This document shows, piece by piece, positions 60,674-64,000 of a DNA stretch of 64,000 bases. Positions within the stretch are counted from its first letter, which is position 1. Each line of letters begins with the position of its first letter. The stretch is from NCBI RefSeq assembly GCF_003345655.1, contig NZ_QQOH01000003.1, positions 1 to 64,000 of the forward strand, in the 5' to 3' direction. A program made the position numbers and the translations under genes. Under the pieces are notes generated by a model that had not been told where the DNA came from, searched no databases, and worked only from the letters and a program-made list of their open reading frames with translations. This stretch comes from Motiliproteus coralliicola (GTDB lineage Bacteria > Pseudomonadota > Gammaproteobacteria > Pseudomonadales > Balneatricaceae).

Positions 60674-62458
60674 ATGACCGGTCCGTTGGTCCACTGGGGC
60701 AGCAACACCACCGCCACCCCCCAGATTAAGGTGGAACAGCCCCGCAAGGAGAAGCGCCAGCAGCGGCTGGAAGAGCTCTGTGCGGCTACCATCCGGGCAC
60801 TGACCGGCAACCCCCGACTGCGCTACCGGGGCCACCGGCTGGAACAGGATGGCCGCCGGGTACGCATTCGCGCCCCGCACCTGTATACCGATGTCACCGA
60901 GGATGATTTCGATTCTTTCCGTGGTGCCGCCGACGGCCTAGCCTTGCGATTGATCCACAGCGATGCCGAGTTGCATGCCTCGCTGATGCCCGAGAAGCCG
61001 CTGGAACAGACTCTGTTCGAGATTCTTGAACAACTGCGGGCCGAAGCCCAGGTCAGCGATGATCACCCCGGCATCCGCCGTAACCTGAAGCACCGCTTTG
61101 TCCACTGGTGCCTGCAATACCACCAGTCCGGCATGACCGAAAATCAGGTCGGCCTGATGCTGTTTACCGTGATCCAGTCGGCCTGGTCACGGCTGACCGG
61201 CTACCCGACCCTGGAAGAGACCGAAGGTCTGATCGAACCGCAACGGGCGGTATTGGCCCCCCATATCGGCACCGATCTGCTGGGCTTGCGACGCCAGCGC
61301 CACGATCAGGCCGCGTTTGCCCAGCACGCCCTGGGGATCGGCCGCGAACTGAGCAGCATCATCGAAGCGGGACAGCCCAGCGGTGACGATGATGACGAAC
61401 GCGACAGCTCCGATATCGCCGAGAACACCAACTTCAGCCTGATTCTGGAGGAGGATGATGACAATCTGGATGGGCTGGATAACCACAATGCCGTTAGCCG
61501 AACCCAGACCGAGCGCGAGCTGAGCGAAGCCCTGAGCCAGTACAAGGTCTTCAGCCGCGAATTTGACCGCGAATTGAGCGCCGACAAGATCGTGCGGCTG
61601 GACCAGCGCCGTACCCTGCGTGAGCAACTGGATAAACGCATCAAGCGCCAGGGCATCAACGTGCCGCGCCTGAGCCGCCAGATCGCCCGTGCGCTAGCAG
61701 CACCCCGCCTGGACGGCTGGCGCTTCGGTGAAGAGGAAGGTCGACTGGACGCCCGCCGCCTCAGCCGCCTGGTCACCAGCCCGGCCGAACGTCGGGTATT
61801 CCGCCAGGAACAACGCCTGCCCCACACCGACGCCCAGGTCTGCTTTCTGATCGACAACTCCGGCTCGATGAAAGAGCACATCGAATCGATCTGCATGCTG
61901 GTGGACGTGCTCAGCCGCGCCTTCGAACAGTGCGGTGCCCGCTCCGAAGTGCTGGGCTTCACCACCGGCTCCTGGAACGGCGGCAAACCGTTTAAACAGT
62001 GGCGTGGCCGTGGCTGCCCGGCCAACCCTGGCCGATTATCCGAAGTCAGCCATATCGTCTACAAGGATGCCGAACTGAGCTGGCGCCGAGCCCGGGCCAA
62101 TATCGCCGCCCTGCTCAAGCCGACCCTGTTCCGCGAAGGCATCGATGGCGAAGCCCTGCAGTGGGCTGCCGGCCGGCTGCAGAGCAGCAGCGCCAACCGC
62201 AAGATCCTGATCGTGATCTCCGATGGTTGCCCGATGGACAGCATGACCGCGCAACACAACCCACCGGATTACCTCGACCACCACCTACAACAGGTGGCTG
62301 GAAGTATCGAACTGGGGGGCCAGATCGAATTGATGGCTCTGGGCGTCGGACTGGACCTGAGCCGCTATTACCGCCGCAGCCTGGCGATGGATCTGAGTCA
62401 GTCGATGGACAATGCGCTGTTCTACGAAGTGGTCGATCTGCTGGCCAGCCGCCGTTAA
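60674..62458 (+). CDS. cobT: Cobaltochelatase CobT-like protein with VWA domain
   Basis: A 594-residue protein. The N-terminal CobT domain is followed by an acidic linker (DDDDERDSSDIAENTNFSLI) and a C-terminal von Willebrand A domain from about residue 385. The MIDAS motif DNSGS begins at Asp394 (CFLIDNSGSMKEH), with the later ILIVISDGCPMDS. Works with CobS as a metal-insertion chaperone. The complete length fits CobT rather than NorD. Its partner CobN is missing nearby. Confidence 0.88.
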   Translation: MTGPLVHWGSNTTATPQIKVEQPRKEKRQQRLEELCAATIRALTGNPRLRYRGHRLEQDGRRVRIRAPHLYTDVTEDDFDSFRGAADGLALRLIHSDAELHASLMPEKPLEQTLFEILEQLRAEAQVSDDHPGIRRNLKHRFVHWCLQYHQSGMTENQVGLMLFTVIQSAWSRLTGYPTLEETEGLIEPQRAVLAPHIGTDLLGLRRQRHDQAAFAQHALGIGRELSSIIEAGQPSGDDDDERDSSDIAENTNFSLILEEDDDNLDGLDNHNAVSRTQTERELSEALSQYKVFSREFDRELSADKIVRLDQRRTLREQLDKRIKRQGINVPRLSRQIARALAAPRLDGWRFGEEEGRLDARRLSRLVTSPAERRVFRQEQRLPHTDAQVCFLIDNSGSMKEHIESICMLVDVLSRAFEQCGARSEVLGFTTGSWNGGKPFKQWRGRGCPANPGRLSEVSHIVYKDAELSWRRARANIAALLKPTLFREGIDGEALQWAAGRLQSSSANRKILIVISDGCPMDSMTAQHNPPDYLDHHLQQVAGSIELGGQIELMALGVGLDLSRYYRRSLAMDLSQSMDNALFYEVVDLLASRR

Positions 62459-62564
62459 AAGCCCAAACCTATCCGGCACCGCACCACTGCGGTGTCGGAA
62501 ATCTTCAATACCAGCATCCGGCCCAGCGTTATCTTTGTCTGCATAATCAAGATGGAGATACGCT

Positions 62565-63026
62565 ATGACCTCACGCGCCGACTACTTCAACCTCGCCCCC
62601 CAAGCCATGCAGATCCTGCTGCAGCAGGAAGACTACCTGCGGGCGCAGTTCAACAGCTCAGAAATTCTCAATATCAAACTCTGGGAGTTGGTTAAACTCA
62701 GGGTGTCACAGATCAACCAGTGCGCCTTCTGTATCGACATGCACAGCAAGGATGCGTTGAACCTAGGAGAAACCAACGAACGCATCCTGGGATTGAATGC
62801 CTGGCGTGATATGCCCCACTATTCCGATTTAGAACGCACGGCGTTAGATTGGGCAGAACACTTAACCCGGGGCCAACCGGTTAACGATCAGCGCTACCAA
62901 GACCTGGTTCGGGTGTTAGGTGAAAAAGGTGTTGTGGACCTGACCCTCGCCATCAATGCGATCAATAGCTGGAACCGCGTCGCCAAGACTTTTAAACCCG
63001 AGGTGGGCAGTTATAAACCCAACTAA
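62565..63026 (+). CDS. AhpD/carboxymuconolactone decarboxylase-family protein
   Basis: A 153-residue helical protein. The redox motif is CAFCIDMHSKDAL (Cys-x-x-Cys with a following His), as in AhpD-like peroxidase partners. Opening DYFNLAPQAMQILLQQEDYL is typical of this subgroup. It may reduce peroxides or act in oxidative stress. AGATGG lies before the ATG. The following AraC-type gene overlaps its end and may regulate it. Confidence 0.88.
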   Translation: MTSRADYFNLAPQAMQILLQQEDYLRAQFNSSEILNIKLWELVKLRVSQINQCAFCIDMHSKDALNLGETNERILGLNAWRDMPHYSDLERTALDWAEHLTRGQPVNDQRYQDLVRVLGEKGVVDLTLAINAINSWNRVAKTFKPEVGSYKPN

Positions 63027-63891
63027 GCACTCTGATTCTGGTTTTAACTTTCAGCTGTCCCAACCGTCGGGACAGCTGGCATTGTTTGTCCAGGCCATCT
63101 GGTCGGCCTCGGTACAGCAATCAGAATCAGGCTCGATCGCAAAATGGCTCTATTCGGACGCCGGCAGCGGCATTATTTTCAACCTGGTCGGCGGATTGAG
63201 TATCGCAGGTGTCCCCCTGCCAGAAGGCGTGATTATGCTGCCGGTCAGCAAGCAGGCGGCCAACATCTCCCTTCCTAGCGGTGCTCGACTCGCTGGCATT
63301 CGCTTTCATCCGGCCATTGGATACGGAGTCACCGGCCAGCATTACGACAAGCCGACATTGCTGCCACCTTCCGAAGACCATCAATTCAATCTCTACAACA
63401 CGTTTGCCGAACTCCGGCAGCAGCTGAGGCCGCAATCTCACCTCGAAACCATCCATCGTTGGGCTGAGCAGCATCTGGGTAAGAGCCAGATGATACCCGA
63501 CGCGCTGGATCGGGCTATGCAGCAGATCGAACAACAGGAGATGGTCGGGCGAGTCGCTGAACTCTCCACCTTGAGCCTGCGCCAGATCGAGCGGCTGTTT
63601 CAGCATCGACTAGACATGACGCCCAAACACTACCAGCGCATCCTCAGAATCAGGAAAGCGATCCACTATTTGCAACAGCACTCCAAGGCCAACTTAGCGG
63701 AGGTCGCGCAGCAGTTTGGTTTTAGTGACCAGGCCCATATGACCCGGGAATTCCGCGCCATCGCATCGACCACGCCGACAAAAATCAGTCCCTCAAGTTT
63801 GCGCCCACAGCCATCAGAACTCCAGGGTGAAGCGGACTCGAATCAACGAACGGATCTGTTGGCAGACCAGCGCAGATCGAAAATTGGTTGA
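62956..63891 (+). CDS. AraC-family transcriptional regulator
   Basis: A 311-residue regulator. The N-terminal ligand domain (QPSGQLALFVQAIWSASVQQ, LAGIRFHPAIGYGVTG) is of the DUF6597 type. The C-terminal AraC helix-turn-helix pair lies at about residues 195-275 (LSTLSLRQIERLFQHRLDMT, then LAEVAQQFGFSDQAHMTREF). The stated start overlaps the AhpD-like gene by 71 bases and has no good ribosome site; the true start may be a non-ATG codon near 63026. Probable regulator of the upstream gene. Confidence 0.8.
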   Translation: MRSIAGTASPRLLNPRWAVINPTKHSDSGFNFQLSQPSGQLALFVQAIWSASVQQSESGSIAKWLYSDAGSGIIFNLVGGLSIAGVPLPEGVIMLPVSKQAANISLPSGARLAGIRFHPAIGYGVTGQHYDKPTLLPPSEDHQFNLYNTFAELRQQLRPQSHLETIHRWAEQHLGKSQMIPDALDRAMQQIEQQEMVGRVAELSTLSLRQIERLFQHRLDMTPKHYQRILRIRKAIHYLQQHSKANLAEVAQQFGFSDQAHMTREFRAIASTTPTKISPSSLRPQPSELQGEADSNQRTDLLADQRRSKIG

Positions 63892-64000
63892 TCTCTGCAA
63901 TCGCCAAAGTGACAAGGCAGCCTGACCTAAGCGCTTTGATCTGGCAGATGACCTGTTTTCACAAAAATCAGTGCCCCATCTTCTTGGGTAAAGGGTATGT

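Noticed and set aside
1-64000. CRISPR array, tRNA, rRNA
   Set aside because: No regularly spaced short repeats and no T-loop or rRNA signatures were seen on reading both strands.

Overview
The window reads as chromosomal DNA of a marine-type gammaproteobacterium, probably in the Oceanospirillales/Neptuniibacter-Marinobacterium neighbourhood. That placement is inferred from gene content (taurine and methylated-amine catabolism, MocR and LysR regulators, cytochrome c', two DUF3461 proteins) and moderately high GC. No rRNA or tRNA gene was seen, so the placement is tentative.

Layout. The left edge holds the start of xsc on the minus strand. At 0.8-8.5 kb are a cupin/XRE regulator and a minus-strand run (ACT-domain protein, GlcG-like protein, class V aminotransferase, DMGDH-like FAD/GcvT enzyme), divergent from two GcvA-like LysR regulators. 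An AT-rich unknown two-gene island (alpha/beta hydrolase plus secreted protein) lies at 9.1-11.4 kb. A decayed tauC copy at 11.6-12.0 kb and the intact tauC at 18.6 kb form direct repeats around a block with a QueD-like protein, a class A beta-lactamase-like hydrolase, a cytochrome b/SHP/DHC redox cluster, a PepSY protein and a two-component system. tauABC follows, divergent from etfBA-purU-DMGDH-folD and fdsGBA-fdhD (21.7-34.0 kb).

From 34 to 43.7 kb is an accessory stretch bounded by two copies of a dispersed repeat: small membrane proteins, a DUF3990/membrane/small-protein cluster, a TPR protein, a TauR-like MocR regulator, then tpa. thiS-thiG, a periplasmic binding protein, DUF3461, and a cytochrome b/cytochrome c' pair follow.

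From about 49.0 to 54.6 kb, minus-strand genes are separated by attC-like folded sites. This looks like an integron cassette array with no integrase in view. An IS1111-type element sits in one attC, and a 265-bp IS5-type MITE sits beside another site. Beyond it are a second DUF3461 gene, an aldehyde dehydrogenase, a second MITE, a YeiH-family exporter, cobS-cobT, an AhpD-like protein and an AraC regulator.

How the genes work together. TauABC, Tpa and Xsc form a taurine route: taurine to sulfoacetaldehyde to acetyl phosphate plus sulfite. The YeiH protein may export sulfur oxyanions. DMGDH-like enzymes pass electrons to EtfAB and load methyl groups on tetrahydrofolate. FolD, PurU and FdsGBA then carry the one-carbon unit through 10-formyl-THF and formate to CO2 plus NADH. 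This would be a nearly complete methyl-oxidation pathway in about 12 kb.
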